64,000 bases of DNA. It comes from Metellina segmentata (lineage: Eukaryota; Arthropoda; Arachnida; Araneae; Tetragnathidae). Positions within the stretch are counted from its first letter, which is position 1. Each line of letters opens with the position of its first letter. Of the stretch, positions 11,414-23,554 are shown in pieces. The notes under the pieces were generated by a model. The model was not told where the DNA came from, did not search any database, and saw only the letters and a list, made by a program, of their open reading frames with translations. Made by a program: the position numbers and the translations under genes. Location: the NCBI GenBank assembly GCA_947359465.1, contig OX375879.1, positions 90,557,578 to 90,621,577 of the forward strand. The letters are read 5' to 3'.

Positions 11414-11419
11414 TTTATT
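11414..11419 (-). promoter_or_regulatory. Polyadenylation signal AATAAA of gene 2
   Basis: On the minus strand AATAAA lies about 80 bases after the gene 2 stop codon, giving a short 3' UTR, as is common for antimicrobial-peptide transcripts. Confidence 0.55.
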
Positions 11420-11498
11420 AAAATAGCACCATTATAAACTTGTTATTTGAACAAAAATGTAAGTTCGTGTCTGGTCATCACATATTTGATTACATCCA

Positions 11499-11723
11499 TC
11501 ATTTCTTTCCCCATCTAAATGTACCCCCAAGTCCGTACATGGGCTTAGACTTGAAAGTGTGTCCGTCCATCCTTGCGAAGTTCTGTCCATAGCTGGCGCC
11601 AAGTTCCAGACTCATGTCTTTCTTTTTGCTCTCCCACATTTTAGTGCCCACTCCAGCGTTGTAACCGGCTCCGAAATTACGTAAATTGTTTCCTCCTGCA
11701 GCTGCGTTCAGTTGGAATTGTGG
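11499..11723 (-). CDS. Gene 2 exon 3: glycine-rich G-domain of antimicrobial peptide
   Basis: The acceptor is CCTCATAG; the exon opens at CCA (Pro) and runs 74 codons to TGA (11501-11499). Visible features are QLNAAAGGNNLRNFGAGYNA near the start, a Trp at residue 30, LELGASYGQNF in the middle, and PMYGLGGTFRWGKK at the end. The domain has about 15 Gly, many Asn/Ala/Lys, no Cys and a net positive charge. The whole mature part in one exon is usual for attacin-like genes. The aromatic-Gly alternation suggests beta-strands. The nearest known classes are diptericin/attacin G-domains and coleoptericins; a glycine-rich structural peptide is the alternative, but the ordered motif spacing and the upstream kB site argue against it. 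Confidence 0.75.
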   Translation of the reverse strand, partial: PQFQLNAAAGGNNLRNFGAGYNAGVGTKMWESKKKDMSLELGASYGQNFARMDGHTFKSKPMYGLGGTFRWGKK

Positions 11724-12276
11724 CTATGAGGAAAATAACACGACCTTGAATTAGCTACTTTCACAATACACTGTTTAAAAGTAGAAAGAAAGTCATACTA
11801 TCGTGTAGATCGTGATGCAAGATTACAACTAAACGCCTAGACAAAAGTTCGTGAATTTGATACTACTAATAAATTATTAAATCTACAACTATAATTAGAG
11901 TTATTCTGTGAGATCTGTGAGGAGATACTTTACAATTCACTCTTAATCAATTACTTATGTTACCTCAATTTTGAATTTTAAGATCCGCTATTGTGCGCAT
12001 AACGAGGTGTGTAAAATGACGAATAAAGTGTAGAAAAAAAATCGATTTTTTTTTCATGCAATTTACACAAATTGAAATGGTTAGATTCTTAAAATTGCTA
12101 ACAGCTTACACGTTGTTCTTAATCGAAGTTTTGGTATAGATGGCATGCGTTTTTAATATTTTAAAATTGCGTTGTACATTCTATAAATTTATAGATGTGA
12201 GTAAACAAGTTCTTTGAGAATTTGTTTCTGTAAAAAATACTGATTTCAATTATTGAAATGACATAACATTCACAAG

Positions 12277-13674
12277 GGGAAAGTTAATAATCTATATTGA
12301 AATTGAAAAAATTATTGTTTTCTGATTATTAATTATTATAACACAAATTGATACATTTTGACCAAATGCTTCACAAAATATTGGAAATTGGGGACATTGA
12401 TCCTTTTTATTTTAAAGCAACACTAAAGTTTTTTACAAAATTTGTTGCAATAGTTCAGCAATAGTAACAATACTACATACTTCCATTGTGATTGTGTTCA
12501 TGTGTGCAGAGAAGTTTAGAAGAAAATCCAGATTTGTCAAATTAGGTAAGATTCAGTAAATTTTATGAAATGTAATGACAGCCATGTAACTTATAAAGTT
12601 GTATAGACAGCTGAAAAATCTTTTCATTTATGTGATCAGAATTAACAACGCTCCAATGTAGCCTTAAAGTTTGTCGTGGCTACCAGCTTCTTTCGTTTCA
12701 AACAAATTTATCTGTACAAAGATGATGTGGGGCAAGTTGAGCCAATTGCAAATGGGGTTCATTGAGCCTGGCTATTGATACAGAAAAGGAGCGTCTGGGG
12801 ATGAAAAGAAGGGTTTCTAAACCACAAAGGCAGTTTAAGTCCACTTGCTTGCTGACACATCAGAAAATGACGGAGATATTGAAGCATTTAAATCTGTGTC
12901 AGAAATAATGAAAGGAATACTGAATACCAACCAATTATTTGAAAGTAACTCGACTAATTTTGAAACCCTTTCTGAAGGCAAACCAGAGGAACAGGAAAAT
13001 ATAGAGCACAATGCATATGATGTGAAAAATGGAAGCTTTTTTATAGTGAAGATAGTAGGGAAAACCGCAGTTTTCTATTATGTTGCTGAAGTTATCGGAA
13101 CTGATGAAGGTGAGGACATCAAAGTAAAGTTTCTGAGACGTGTTTTGTCCCAAGTGACTGAACAGCCCAAGTTCACTTTGTCTTTTGAATCGGAAGCCTC
13201 GATTCCTTTTGATGATATTGTTAATTTGTTGCCTCAATCCCTCTGCTTTGGAGGAACTGCTTGCGTTGGTAAGATGGTAACATTGCCATGCTCACTTATG
13301 ATTACAAGTTGAATTGAATGTCTGGCGCTGACTGTTCAGAACTTCGAAATATTTTTCGAAATCATGTTGGAAGTTGATATAGAACATTCTATTCCCAATG
13401 ATCTTTCCATTAAAAAGTGATGGCTCCATGCGCCCCAAATGATTGGATCAATGTGTCCCACTACCGGGGTACTTTGATCCATTTTTACGGAAAAATTAAA
13501 TTTGCATTTTTGTCATTTTATTACATCAAATGTAAAAATTTAATCATTTAACTTTTTTGGAATAGTACCTATTAAATATTAAAGGCAGAAACATTTGCTT
13601 TATCTGAATTATTTTGAGGTGTGCAAAGCCTAAAGTAAAAAATGGCTCAACGTATCTCACTTTCCCCTAAAAAA
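12277..13674 (+). mobile_element. pogo/Tigger-like element remnant with transposase C-terminal domain
   Basis: Inverted sequences GGGGCAAGTTGAGCC (12730) and GGCTCAACGTATCTCACTTTC (13643-) and terminal-looking AGGGGAAAGT (12276; reverse at 13665) suggest one element of about 1.4 kb, but the left boundary is uncertain. The + strand frame 12845-13312 (155 codons) reads GSFFIVKIVGKTAVFYYVAE, then VKFLRRVL and SIPFDDIVNLLPQ. It resembles the small beta-rich domain at the C-terminus of many Tigger/CENP-B-like transposases. The catalytic core is absent. Confidence 0.45.
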
Positions 13675-14133
13675 ATCGAAATACCCTGAATTAAGTGTTT
13701 GATCGGAATGAAATTTAGAATCTGATGTTCGTGAGAAGAGATGCCTTGCTACGCTATTACAGTAGGAGTTACAGTGGTGTGACGCTCGACAGTAAACTGA
13801 TAATGTTAGCGTGATGTTATTAGAATTCAATTGATTTCCAATTAATTGATAATCTACTGTTATCCAATTCAACAGACAGAATTAACTGACAGAACAGTCA
13901 CTTTTCTTTTTCATAGGAAGTTGCAAATCTCGTTTCATAGTCTGGAAAAGAATCGCTTAACACAGTTTCAACATTTCCATAATTTCTAGAATTTAGCTTA
14001 GATACAAATCGTATTCATGCTGCATTCATTTCATGTACTTCATTTAACATGCATTGCTACCTATTGATAAACACAGGCACAAAAGCCGATACTAAACTGA
14101 CTATTCCAAAAATAGGTAATTACTCCTTCTTGA

Positions 14134-14338
14134 CCCTCCTGGTTGTTATCTTGACGAGGTAGCAAAATTGAGCAGATGGATGGATGAAATATTCCATCAT
14201 CAGTAGAAAACTGGCCAGATCGTGATCTCATCAGCATAAAAAAAATCGGAAGGATCTTGATGACGGGGTATCTTGTCCTTTGAAAAATTGATCAGATTGT
14301 GATGGACAATAATATATCCTGTTGAAACTACTCGGAGG
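14134..14338 (-). mobile_element. piggyBac-like MITE, degraded copy
   Basis: CCCTCCTGGTTGTTATCTTG at the left end and GTTGAAACTACTCGGAGG at the right mirror the ends of the 32.4-kb copy. The interior has degraded ATCTTGACGAGG and GATGACGGGGTATCTTG boxes. It lies in intron 2 of the antimicrobial-peptide gene. Confidence 0.5.
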
Positions 14339-14866
14339 ATTAAATTCATTTCCTTCAAATATTTATGCCATGAAAATGAGGAAAATGAGATTAGTCTCAC
14401 AGTCAATCTCATATCAACATTCTTCTTGTAAGGGACTTGTACCACGGATACGATATCTCCTAATTTCCTCTTCATTAAAGGATGGATTACAAATTAATTT
14501 AATATATTCATGATTAATTTCATTAGAAATAAATATATTTGTTCTTGAAAAATTCCATTATATTATAAGTAAAATAACGAAAGGCAGGTTTTTAAATCGA
14601 GTCTTTTGTATAGACAAAGCAGAAGTCACCGATTATCAATTTCCAAAAAATGGTTGGATTCAACAGCGGTTTTTAAAAATAATCACTGTTCTAAAATTTT
14701 TTTACACTGGTAACAACAAGTTAATGAAGAATACAACAATTGTTTAAGAATAGTAGTCCCTATTTCCTGTTAATTTAGTGTACCAGATTTGGTTCAAATC
14801 GGTCAAATGATAAAGATTTGTAGAATAGGCCAACTCTGTTTATATTATAAAGATTATTCAACTTAC

Positions 14867-14907
14867 CTCTCCAACTTTATACTCCTTTGGTTTTTCTTCA
14901 CACAGAA
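14867..14907 (-). CDS. Gene 2 exon 2: short linker
   Basis: A 41-base exon between acceptor TTTTTCAG (14908-14915 on the minus strand) and donor GTAAGT (14866-14861). It completes a split Val codon and adds LCEEKPKEYKVGE, ending in phase 0. The segment is rich in Glu and Lys and probably starts the mature peptide or forms a small propiece after signal cleavage. Micro-exons like this are easily missed by gene predictors. Confidence 0.72.
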
Positions 14908-16290
14908 CTGAAAAACAAATAAAAAATATTGATTATTTAAACTATATATTTCTTTTCATTTAAATATTTACTTATAATAAGTTCAAATTGTAGTATTTGT
15001 GTTTGCATAAAACTCTATAACTCAATCTTTTAATTTATTTACTTTCCACACAAAAAAAATGAAACAATCCCTTTTGAGTTTAAAAACACTTTTATATTCT
15101 GGACTTCCTTGCCAGATTTACTAAATTTTTTAAATGTTGCAAAATACAACAAGCTAACTTAATTATATTTCCCAACATGACACTACGCTTTGCAGAGTAG
15201 AAAATTTAAAATGTATTAGATAAATAACTTTTGCAAAAAGTAATATTATTTCGCAAAAAGAAATGTATGGTGCGGATTGTTTTTAAATAAAATAATATTC
15301 ATATCAATGGAATACAGTTTGTTTTTAGATAGTCCACATGAAAAATTATAGACTCAAACCAGACTGAGTCTTATATCGTTTTTCAGCGTTTAGTGATTTC
15401 GTATTAAAAAACACAAAGATAATTTTTGAGCAATGAAATTGAAAAGAATAAAAATGAAAAGAAAAGATTCCACAAACTTTGTTATGGAATGTATTTAAAG
15501 TATACTTCAAAAACACTTCGTTCTCTAAGTTTTGATGGGAATTGTGGATTTGAATAGAAACGAGGCAAGTAACTACAAGAAAACCTTATGGTTGTTTCGT
15601 ATCTCTGCAGTTATTCTTTGCTCAACGATAACTAATTATTCCAGTACTTATGGCTTAAAGTGGATTCATAATCACTACACATATATCCATGCCATTAGCA
15701 GAATTAGAACTCAGAGACAGAAAGAGTAGGAAAACCATATTCGTTTCCTTTTAAATAAACACATTAAGTTAAAATTTTCAACATATATGGTTTTTTAGCT
15801 GCTATAAAACAGAATGTATTCCAGTGAAGTCTATTAGCCCATGCTTTATTCACATGACAGCTAGATTTCTTTAAAAAAACACTTAGTATAAGAAGTAATT
15901 TTTTTCCTATTCAGATGCTTTTTGACTCTGTTTCAAGTGTAAGTCTACTATTTATTAATTAATACACACATACTAATCGAAACCAACTCTAAGATACTCT
16001 AACACCAAAATAACAGTCTCTAATACAAAGAAAAATAAAAACACAGTCTAAATAAATTTTACATTAAGGTTGTAGTTTTCACGATTGGCTAACAATTCGA
16101 TCGTTCGCTTATGTGTTCATTGTTGAATGTCGCAAAATTAGACCATGAACTCATTCGTAATAATGATCGAGATAGAACACAGAAAATACACAATTAACAA
16201 ATAGGTATTATGAAAACGAATAAATAAAACAAATAGTAGGGAAATATATCAATACGTAAAGTTTAAATTTTAGAATACGAAAAGAATTAC

Positions 16291-16345
16291 CTGATTGCAC
16301 TACTATACAGACTAGAAGCAAAACTGCAGAGATCTGGCACTTCAT
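16291..16345 (-). CDS. Gene 2 exon 1: start codon and signal peptide
   Basis: ATG at 16345-16343 opens MKCQISAVLLLVCIVVQS, a textbook secretory signal: one Lys, then a Leu/Val/Ile core. The donor GTAATT follows directly at 16290 (phase 1). The ATG is the first downstream of the TATA-like element and is preceded by GGAAAG. Cleavage is likely near the Ser-Val-Leu-Cys segment spanning the exon 1-2 junction. Confidence 0.78.
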
Positions 16346-16417
16346 CTTTCCTTATTCCAATATACAACTTTAGTTCAGACTGTTGAATCTGCTCTTGTAC
16401 TGCCATTCTAACGTACA

Positions 16418-16428
16418 AATATATATAG
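16418..16428 (-). promoter_or_regulatory. TATA-box-like element of gene 2
   Basis: The minus strand reads CTATATATATTTG about 75 bases upstream of the ATG. Transcription would start near 16390, leaving a 5' UTR of about 45 bases. Strong TATA boxes are usual for acutely induced immune genes. The AT-rich background makes a chance match possible. Confidence 0.5.
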
Positions 16429-16540
16429 CTAATTCTTCAGAAGAAGAAAATGTATAGTTCAGAGGAAAGTTGCCTTTGGGAATAGAAACGAGGGAAACAA
16501 ATAACGATTCGCCACAGAGAAGCATCGGATGTATTTTATC

Positions 16541-16551
16541 GGGGAATTTCC
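16541..16551 (-). promoter_or_regulatory. Consensus NF-kB (Rel/Relish) site upstream of gene 2
   Basis: The + strand reads GGGGAATTTCC (GGAAATTCCCC toward the gene), an exact match to the Rel consensus GGGRNNYYCC. It lies about 115 bases upstream of the TATA element and about 200 upstream of the ATG, the usual range for inducible antimicrobial-peptide promoters. In a sequence as AT-rich as this, two G/C runs flanking AATTT in the correct place are unlikely by chance. Confidence 0.6.
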
Positions 16552-16599
16552 TCTTGCGTGAGGCATGATCACGCGTTCTGCTTTAAATAAAATTATATA

Positions 16600-19500
16600 T
16601 TATATTGTTTTCAAACAGTTTGCTAACGCAGGGTTTCCCATTTGAAAGTTTTCTACTTGTGTGGAAAGTGAAAGGTAATTGTGTGTTACTTAGGGTTATT
16701 CTCATAAGTGTGCAGTATTTAAATACTATATTTTAATTTTTTTACAACATTTAAATACTTTCTGCAGAAGAGCAGTTATGAGCTTCTGTGCATTATTATT
16801 ATTTTTTGTTTTTCCAAATTTTTTTTTGTCGCGTATTTTTATTTTTAAATGCTACATTTGCGTACCTAAAATTGCGCTGATTCCCGGACAAGAGTGAATA
16901 AAATCTTACAAAGTATTTTCCATTTAATTCTTGTGATCCAGTCTTTTTGATTTTTTTTAACGTTTTTAAAGGTTTCAAATGCTTTTTGTTCAAATATTCT
17001 GTAAGGTATCCGCAAACTTTTACAGGAGTTTCTAAACAAAGTATCCCTACCCAACATTATTATAGGGATTCATTTTATAAAAATTATGGCAATTCAGGTT
17101 TTTTTTAATAACGTTGATTTCTTTCTATTATTTATAATTACTTATAATATTACAATATAAAATTTTGGAAATAGTGTACAAAATTAAAATATTTTTGACA
17201 TATTTATATATAGACTTAAACCTAGTTTGACCAATCTTCTTTGGGTTCAAAATTTTTAGTCCTTTTCTTTTTATGTATAAATAATTTTTTTCATATTTAC
17301 TCACTTTTATAAGTGTATTTTTAATTCTTAAGCATTCTTAAATTTAATTTAAACACAATTTATTTCATACTAGGGGGGGGGCTGCCCCCTGCTCGCTAAC
17401 GCTCGCCAACCCCCGGAGGATTGCTTCGAAATCCTCATTGGTTCGCTGCGCGAACCTATGCTCGCTTCGCTCGCCTCAATGAACACATATGTCATAGCAG
17501 AAGGGATTGTTTACAAAATATGTTACCAAAAAAATGTTTTTCAAATCTAAATTTGCTGTATTACAGAAAAAATATATACAGTATCTCTAAAATCAAAATT
17601 CAAATGAAAACTTTGTGCAAATTTTGACTCGAAATGTGAGCGTTGCTTTGGAAATTGAATACCCAGCATGTTGTTTGTGTGTACATTTTCCCAGCACTCA
17701 AACGACCCACACTTTTTCATTGAGTTTGTTGCCGAAAGTTGTAGTGCAAGCGTCTTGTTGAACTATAATTGTTGGCCCTGAAAAGGACCGTTTTTTAAAT
17801 GGCCCTGAAAAGATCCTCCGCTTTCTTTGGTTTCTATTATAAACTAACTGCAACAGCTCATTAAAATTTCCATTTTTTTTTCAATAAAATTTCATTCGAT
17901 AACGCTATAAATTCAATCGATGCGCGAGACTTCGCGATAAACAAACAATCGTACAGTGTAGCCAAAACGCGATTACAAATAACGTCTTTTTCGTGAGCCA
18001 CGTAAGAGAATTATATATATATAGATTATTATGTTTTGTATTTTATTGTTGTAAGAAATAAAATATCTACATTCCAAAAGGAAATAAAATTCTATTAAGA
18101 TGATTTAATACATTTACTAATGCTTTCAAAATTTTCAATCCAAAATCTTCCATTTTTTCCCACCCCTTGAGATTATAAGATTAAACGGGGGCCCATGAGG
18201 CCCTTCTTAAGCCCGGAATTATCCTTAAGTTTCACCTTAATATTGGGCTTAAAATATTTTTATCTATGCTGTAAAGCATTAAATCTACACATTAAGTATT
18301 AGAGATAACAATTTAAAGTTCTGAAAGAGAAAATAACTAGAGTTCTGAAATAAAACAAACTGTAAATATTACACACAAGCCCTTCTTTATTAATTAAAAT
18401 TTGTTAGAATCAAAAGGCTCGCACTTCTAACTTTACGAAATTATGACATTAACGATATCCAAATATATTATTTAACTTAATGTGAGCAATAAAGGGCAGT
18501 TTTCAAATTTGTAACAAGAGTAACAGTAATAACAGAGTAGTGGGATGTGAACAAAAAAAATAGCTTGAGTATCCTGGGAGTCTATTATAGTTAAAGAGTC
18601 TTAGTTTAGAGTCTATTGCATGCTTTACTCAGACTGCACTTTGGGAACCACTACATTACATCATTGAAGGTGATCTAAAATCTTTGACACACAACGCCAT
18701 AAAGTCATCAAAATCCCTTTGTTCTATTGAAAAAAGTATTTTATAACATAAAACATAATTTAAGCACAGTTTTGTCTTCGTCTCAGAAGTAGTTTTCAGT
18801 GCTATGAGTGTGAAGTTAATGTTTTCAATCACACTCCATCTTAAAAAAAAAAAAGGTTTAGAAGTCAATCTTTTATGTCTCCGGTAATCATATAATTCAG
18901 AGAAGAAACGAAATACTAATATTAACTTCTCAAAAAATCTGGAGACAACAAAAACAATGTAAAGGGAACATTTTACTCCCATATTGTTGTAAATTAGGTT
19001 CTTACATCCGGGAACTTATAAGTAACAATTTAATTAAAAATATCAGGGAGGGTCAGTTAAGTACTTTTTAATTAATTAATTAACACAAAGATCAACCTCT
19101 TATAATAGTTTTCATGCATAGTCAATAAAAAAAATCGTTTCCAAGAATACTATTGTGAACAATTATTCGTACAAATTACAAGTGAACTTATTGAATATTT
19201 TGACATAGCGCTATGTAAACAATACGCATTTTTTTTCATATCGCATCTTCCACATTTGCCTCAGACCCTAATAAATCTAGCCTCCCCTTAGCTTATTGCC
19301 TTAATGAGATCAAATTTTTAAGAGTCAGATCATTCCTTAAATCAAATTGAAATGTATTTGGTTTATCTTTAGACTACGGCTATAGATGTAACTGAGGTGA
19401 TTATTTCTGGGCGGGATTCTTATAAATTTCATAGTACGATTGTTGTACTGGCCGTAGTCTAAATTCTATCTTGGCGTGATCAAGCTACAACTGTTGTACT

Positions 19501-19900
19501 GGCCGTATATAGTCAAAAGGTTAATAACTGTTTTATTCATCCATCGATGACTTTCCGCTTTGTAGAAAGAGGGAAATCTCATTTTACTTTTCCCCTACAT
19601 TCAAACTTAAATGGAAAGCCCAAGAAAATTGAAAATATTCAGAATTCGAAACATACGTAAAGTTGTTATACATTGATCAACTTAACCTTGAAGACAGTAA
19701 CAAAGATATCTTTTTTGTTGATGGATTATGCAATTTTTCGTTTAAGGCCCACCTATAAAACCACATTTGTGGAGAAAAATACGATTTTTTAATTTTGCCT
19801 AACTTTGAAAGTATAGTTTCTTAGCTTTCCAAATCAGTTTAAATTTTGTTTGTATCTTACTTAGAACTCTAGTTTCTGAACTTTTAATATTAGTATGTTG
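16600..19900. other. No gene seen
   Basis: Intergenic AT-rich DNA apart from the G/C-rich repeat end at 17.37 kb. Doublet CTGTTGTACTGGCCGTA occurs at 19441 and 19490. No exon-like or RNA-like structure was recognised. Confidence 0.5.
17371..17478 (+). repeat. G/C-rich GCTCGCTTCGCTCGC-type repeat end
   Basis: CTAGGGGGGGGGCTGCCCCC, GCTCGCTAACGCTCGCC and GCTCGCTTCGCTCGCC stand out in AT-rich surroundings. A related end lies at 46230-46262. It is likely the terminus of a dispersed arthropod element with a GGGGGC...GCCCCC hairpin. Confidence 0.4.
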
Positions 19901-20039
19901 AGAGATTTTCAAACCGCAAGTAGTGTTCTGCTAACGGAAGTGGGACGAAAAATCGGCATAGAATATTAAAATTTGTTCATTCACGTTGAATATTTTAAAA
20001 AAGGTTAAGTAATTGTTTAATTAAGTTTTTTTAGTAAGA

Positions 20040-20415
20040 TTTGTTAGAGAAATGTCTCCACGGCAAAACTCAAAACATCAACGAGTGTTTCAATGGCGTA
20101 ATTCGGCAACGAGTGCCAAAAGAGGTGTTTGTCAGCCTCAAAACTGTCAAGTTAGGAGCCTATGATGCCATAATTCAATTTAACGATAGTTTTAAAGGTT
20201 GCCTAAATGTTTTCAATAGGCTTAATTTGACAAATCCTGGGTGTTTTACAGTAGAAGGCTATAGACACTTGGGCGGCTTGCGGATTCGAGATTCGAAGAA
20301 TCCTTCCACCCTTGTTGCAAAGAAGCGCAGGAAACTTTTAAAAGCCATTCGGAAGAAAAAAAAATCAGTTTTTAATGACCAAGAAGGTGAACTTTACAAA
20401 TCGGGAGCTTTTTAA
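20040..20415 (+). pseudogene. DDE transposase C-terminal fragment (LEKCLHGKTQN family)
   Basis: The frame starts LLEKCLHGKTQNINE and continues FNGVIRQRVPKEVFV, LGAYDAIIQFNDSFKG and ends in a Lys/Arg-rich tail (KKRRKLLKAIRKKKKS) with stop TAA at 20413. The 'EKCLHGKTQNxNE' block is a widespread arthropod and cnidarian transposon signature; I cannot name the superfamily with certainty (Kolobok or MULE-like). The N-terminal two thirds are missing. The frame is open without stops, so the insertion is fairly young. Confidence 0.6.
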
Positions 20416-20419
20416 TGTC

Positions 20420-22300
20420 AGGTTTTTCATCTAATGTGTAAGTGTAGAAGTTTTTTTTTATTTTATGCTTTTTCTCAAAATCAGATTTTTTACATTTTGC
20501 TCTTCCGCACAACATCATAACTCAAAACATTATGCTTCAAATAATTTTAAACTTTGGTAGAATATTGTAAAGGGTTCAATTCAGGAAACCTACCTTTATT
20601 TTAATTGTTTATGCATTATTTTTTAGTTTTTTGATTAGATAAGTATAGAGTTGTAATCATTTTTTAAGATTTTTTTCTATGTCGAAAGGTTCATTTGCAT
20701 AAACTTTTTTAATACAAAGTTTCAGTTATAAAATGGGTAGAGATCCCAGAAGAGGGTTTTGATAACACAATAAAACTTACAAAAATAGAATATCTTAATT
20801 TGAATTTGAGTTTTGTAGTTTTGCTTAGTTGTTCATTTATTAAGATTTTTTCGTTTATTTTTAGCAAGAAATGAAAATAAAAAAAACATATATAGCTATT
20901 TTTATATTATTCATAGATTTTAGATGTATTTGATGGTATAATGCACATAACAAGTCAATTTTTGAAATATTAAAAAAAAAAAGGTCTCCGAACGTAGGCA
21001 GGCACCTTAATGTGATATATTTAAGATCACATCCTCTTACAATACATTTAAAATAAAATTTTACAAGAATCACGGTTGTAATATTCAATTTAAGGTATGT
21101 TTCCATCAGTGAAAGAAACTTAGAGGTGTTATTGGGAGGTGAGACCGCAGTTGTGTGATAAATTTTAATGTGTGCATTGTTGTAAATTGACAATTTGGCG
21201 GCATAGTGACATATCTGATGAATCCTGACCAAGATGGTTCGAGGCCGAGGCATTGGTAAACTCAATTTAGAACTGCTAATAAAGCACCTGCAATTCTTAT
21301 TCCTTATCGATTTTCCCTCGTGTTAAGGTTCTTCACGGACTTCCTTTGTGTTAATAGCTCATAGGATCTAATTTTAACCAGCTCACTGGAGCATGTTTCA
21401 AACATTTTTAAATAAATAGGAAAACATATTCGATCTTGTTGACCGTACTTTACATCAGATTGTCATGCGCTTGTATTAAGCAAAAAATGAAAAGTTCTGC
21501 AATAGTAATTTTATGTGAAATTTCACTAGTGTGCTACAAAAAAAAATAATTTCATTCATGAACTATTCATACTATTGAAGCCTTATAACTTTCAATTTGA
21601 CTTCAATAAAAAGAAGTCCGTTTTAATCTAGTTAAAAATGCTTGATAACGTTGAAAATTTTTGATGTTTTTGAGAGTCTTCTTTCACAGTTAAATATGGC
21701 ATTATTTTACTTAAATTTTTTTTTGTCATTCCTAAGGAATTGAAGTATTATCACCAAATCACATCATGCGATTTGCTATAAAGAGCTCTTAATTATGAAT
21801 TTTTTTTGTATCTGTATTTACATTTCTTGAGATACCGAAGCAATTTGAAACCAAATTGGCAAAATTTCTATTTTCTTTCTATCTTTCAGTTTTGTAGTAA
21901 AGACTATTAAGTTATATTTTGACTTTTCCTACGATACATGTTTCTGAAGACTCTATGTGATCTTGTACATATAATGTCAATAAATGACATTATATGCATT
22001 TCTGAAACCAAATATTTTTCAGTTGTTTATTACCATATGTGACCTACTATTTAAAAACTGATTTTCATTAAAATCAGTGATATGACAGCCATTGTCGATG
22101 TACTCATTTTGCATGGAATGACCTTATACTGAACTTATGGAACAGCAATAAAACGTTAGGTTCTTTTGGCGGAGACTATAGATGAAAGCTCTTCCTCATA
22201 TTATCTGCATCATCAAGGTGTGTATCCCCCGTATAAAAGCAGTACGTTATGTTTAATACTAGTTCTAAAACATCTAATGGAAAATTTCTGGATGATATAA
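20420..22300. other. No gene seen
   Basis: AT-rich; the 134-codon minus frame at 20861-21265 has biased, low-complexity composition and no recognised motif. Only a short hairpin at 21968 was noted. Confidence 0.5.
21968..21996. repeat. 12-bp inverted repeat
   Basis: CATATAATGTCA, loop ATAAA, TGACATTATATG. An AT-rich hairpin in a non-coding stretch, of unknown meaning. Confidence 0.6.
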
Positions 22301-22319
22301 TGCTTAAGTGTGGGGTGTT

Positions 22320-22562
22320 TGTCGAGAACATGCTTCGAGGACAACATTAGGAATTTTTAGCCATAGTCAGATGACGAGGCAACAACCTGAACTGTTACCC
22401 CATTCTCCAAACTTCCACGCCTCTCCAATGTGAGGACATTTGAGGCCGCGACAGATTTAACATGCACCAGCTCCCTTTGCACACAACGGTATTTGGTTAG
22501 ATTCGAATTCGCAATCTTTACTAATCCTTTACTCTTCCGATCGGGCTGTTGCGCTCCTTTAA
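22320..22562 (-). repeat. tRNA-derived SINE, minus copy
   Basis: CGAGGACAACATTAGGAATT, GTCAGATGACGAGGCAAC, CTCCAAACTTCCACGCC and GATTCGAATTCGCAATC in family order, ending in a tRNA-like head. Confidence 0.6.
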
Positions 22563-23554
22563 TTTCTTAGGTGAGTGCTGTGAGGTGAAGCATAGCCATT
22601 TTTAATTCAACCCATTATCAATTTGTATCCAATTATCTTTCATATCCACAACCAATTATCAACAAACAATCAATTCTAGCATCGGTTACTTTGAAAACAT
22701 TCCATACCGGGATAAAAATTTGATTATTCTGATAAAATATTAAAAATTCAAATGGCTGCACCATTCCATTCAAATGCAATACATTTCGTCCTACGACTTC
22801 CACTAGTTTATCGCAGGCAGTCAGTTCGGAGAATAGGACTGCGCTCAATAAATATTGGCGTTTTCAACTGAATACGTAAATGTTCAGTGACAACACAATA
22901 GACAGTTCCTGATTAAATTAGGGCTTTAACATCATGTCCCTTAATAATGACGTGTACATAACTTTTGATAAACTTAGACCAAGAGATAGAAAACATTTTA
23001 TTTACCTATGTTTTACCATAAACTTAGATCTGTGTTTAAGAATACCCATAACCTACAGTCTTCAGAAATATTTTTCTGAAGGTTAGCGAATGGTGGAGGT
23101 ACAAGTTATGCTGTCATCAATATGGCTGCCGCTCCTACGTGTGACACTTTATTTAGACGAACCTAGCTCCGCAACGAAGCGTTATAGAGCATTGTTCTTT
23201 TTTTAAATTGCTCGGAATGAAATAACCATAGTTTTGTGTAATACCGATATATTTCGAAAGTGTAATAGTTTTTCTGATATTTAGCATGAAACGTACATTA
23301 AAATTTTTTTTTGTGTCATAGTGAATGTTTAAAGCCCAACAACTCTTAAACCGTAAAGAAAATGAAAAATAGGAAAATTTTAAATGTTTTCTAAATTGTT
23401 GGGATTTGAAACATATCATAAACATGGGCTTTGGATTCAAAATGAGATAGTAAATGGTGATTATTGTCTTACTCTTGAAGCCAAGAATTGCTTTATCAGC
23501 GCGCTGTAGTATGGTAATTGGTAATGTTTAATTAACATCGTGCTAGAGCAACAC

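Larger units (their letters stand above)
11499..16345 (-). other. Gene 2 span: attacin/diptericin-like glycine-rich antimicrobial peptide precursor
   Basis: A complete three-exon gene on the minus strand: exon 1 16345-16291, exon 2 14907-14867, exon 3 11723-11499. The spliced frame is 106 codons plus TGA, with GT-AG introns of 1.38 and 3.14 kb. The product has an N-terminal signal peptide, a short acidic/basic linker and a 74-residue Gly/Asn/Ala-rich domain without cysteine, ending in Phe-Arg-Trp-Gly-Lys-Lys. Regularly spaced aromatic-Gly pairs, a Gly-Ala-Ser-Tyr-Gly-Gln segment and the terminal Gly-Gly-x-Phe-Arg-Trp motif resemble the G-domain of attacins, diptericins and coleoptericins. These insect peptides are made in fat body or haemocytes under NF-kB control and act on Gram-negative outer membranes. 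The family assignment is from pattern memory; no search was run. Confidence 0.72.

Noticed and set aside
20861..21265. 134-codon minus-strand frame
   Set aside because: Composition is dominated by Ile/Leu/Tyr from AT-rich DNA, with no recognised motif or splice context.
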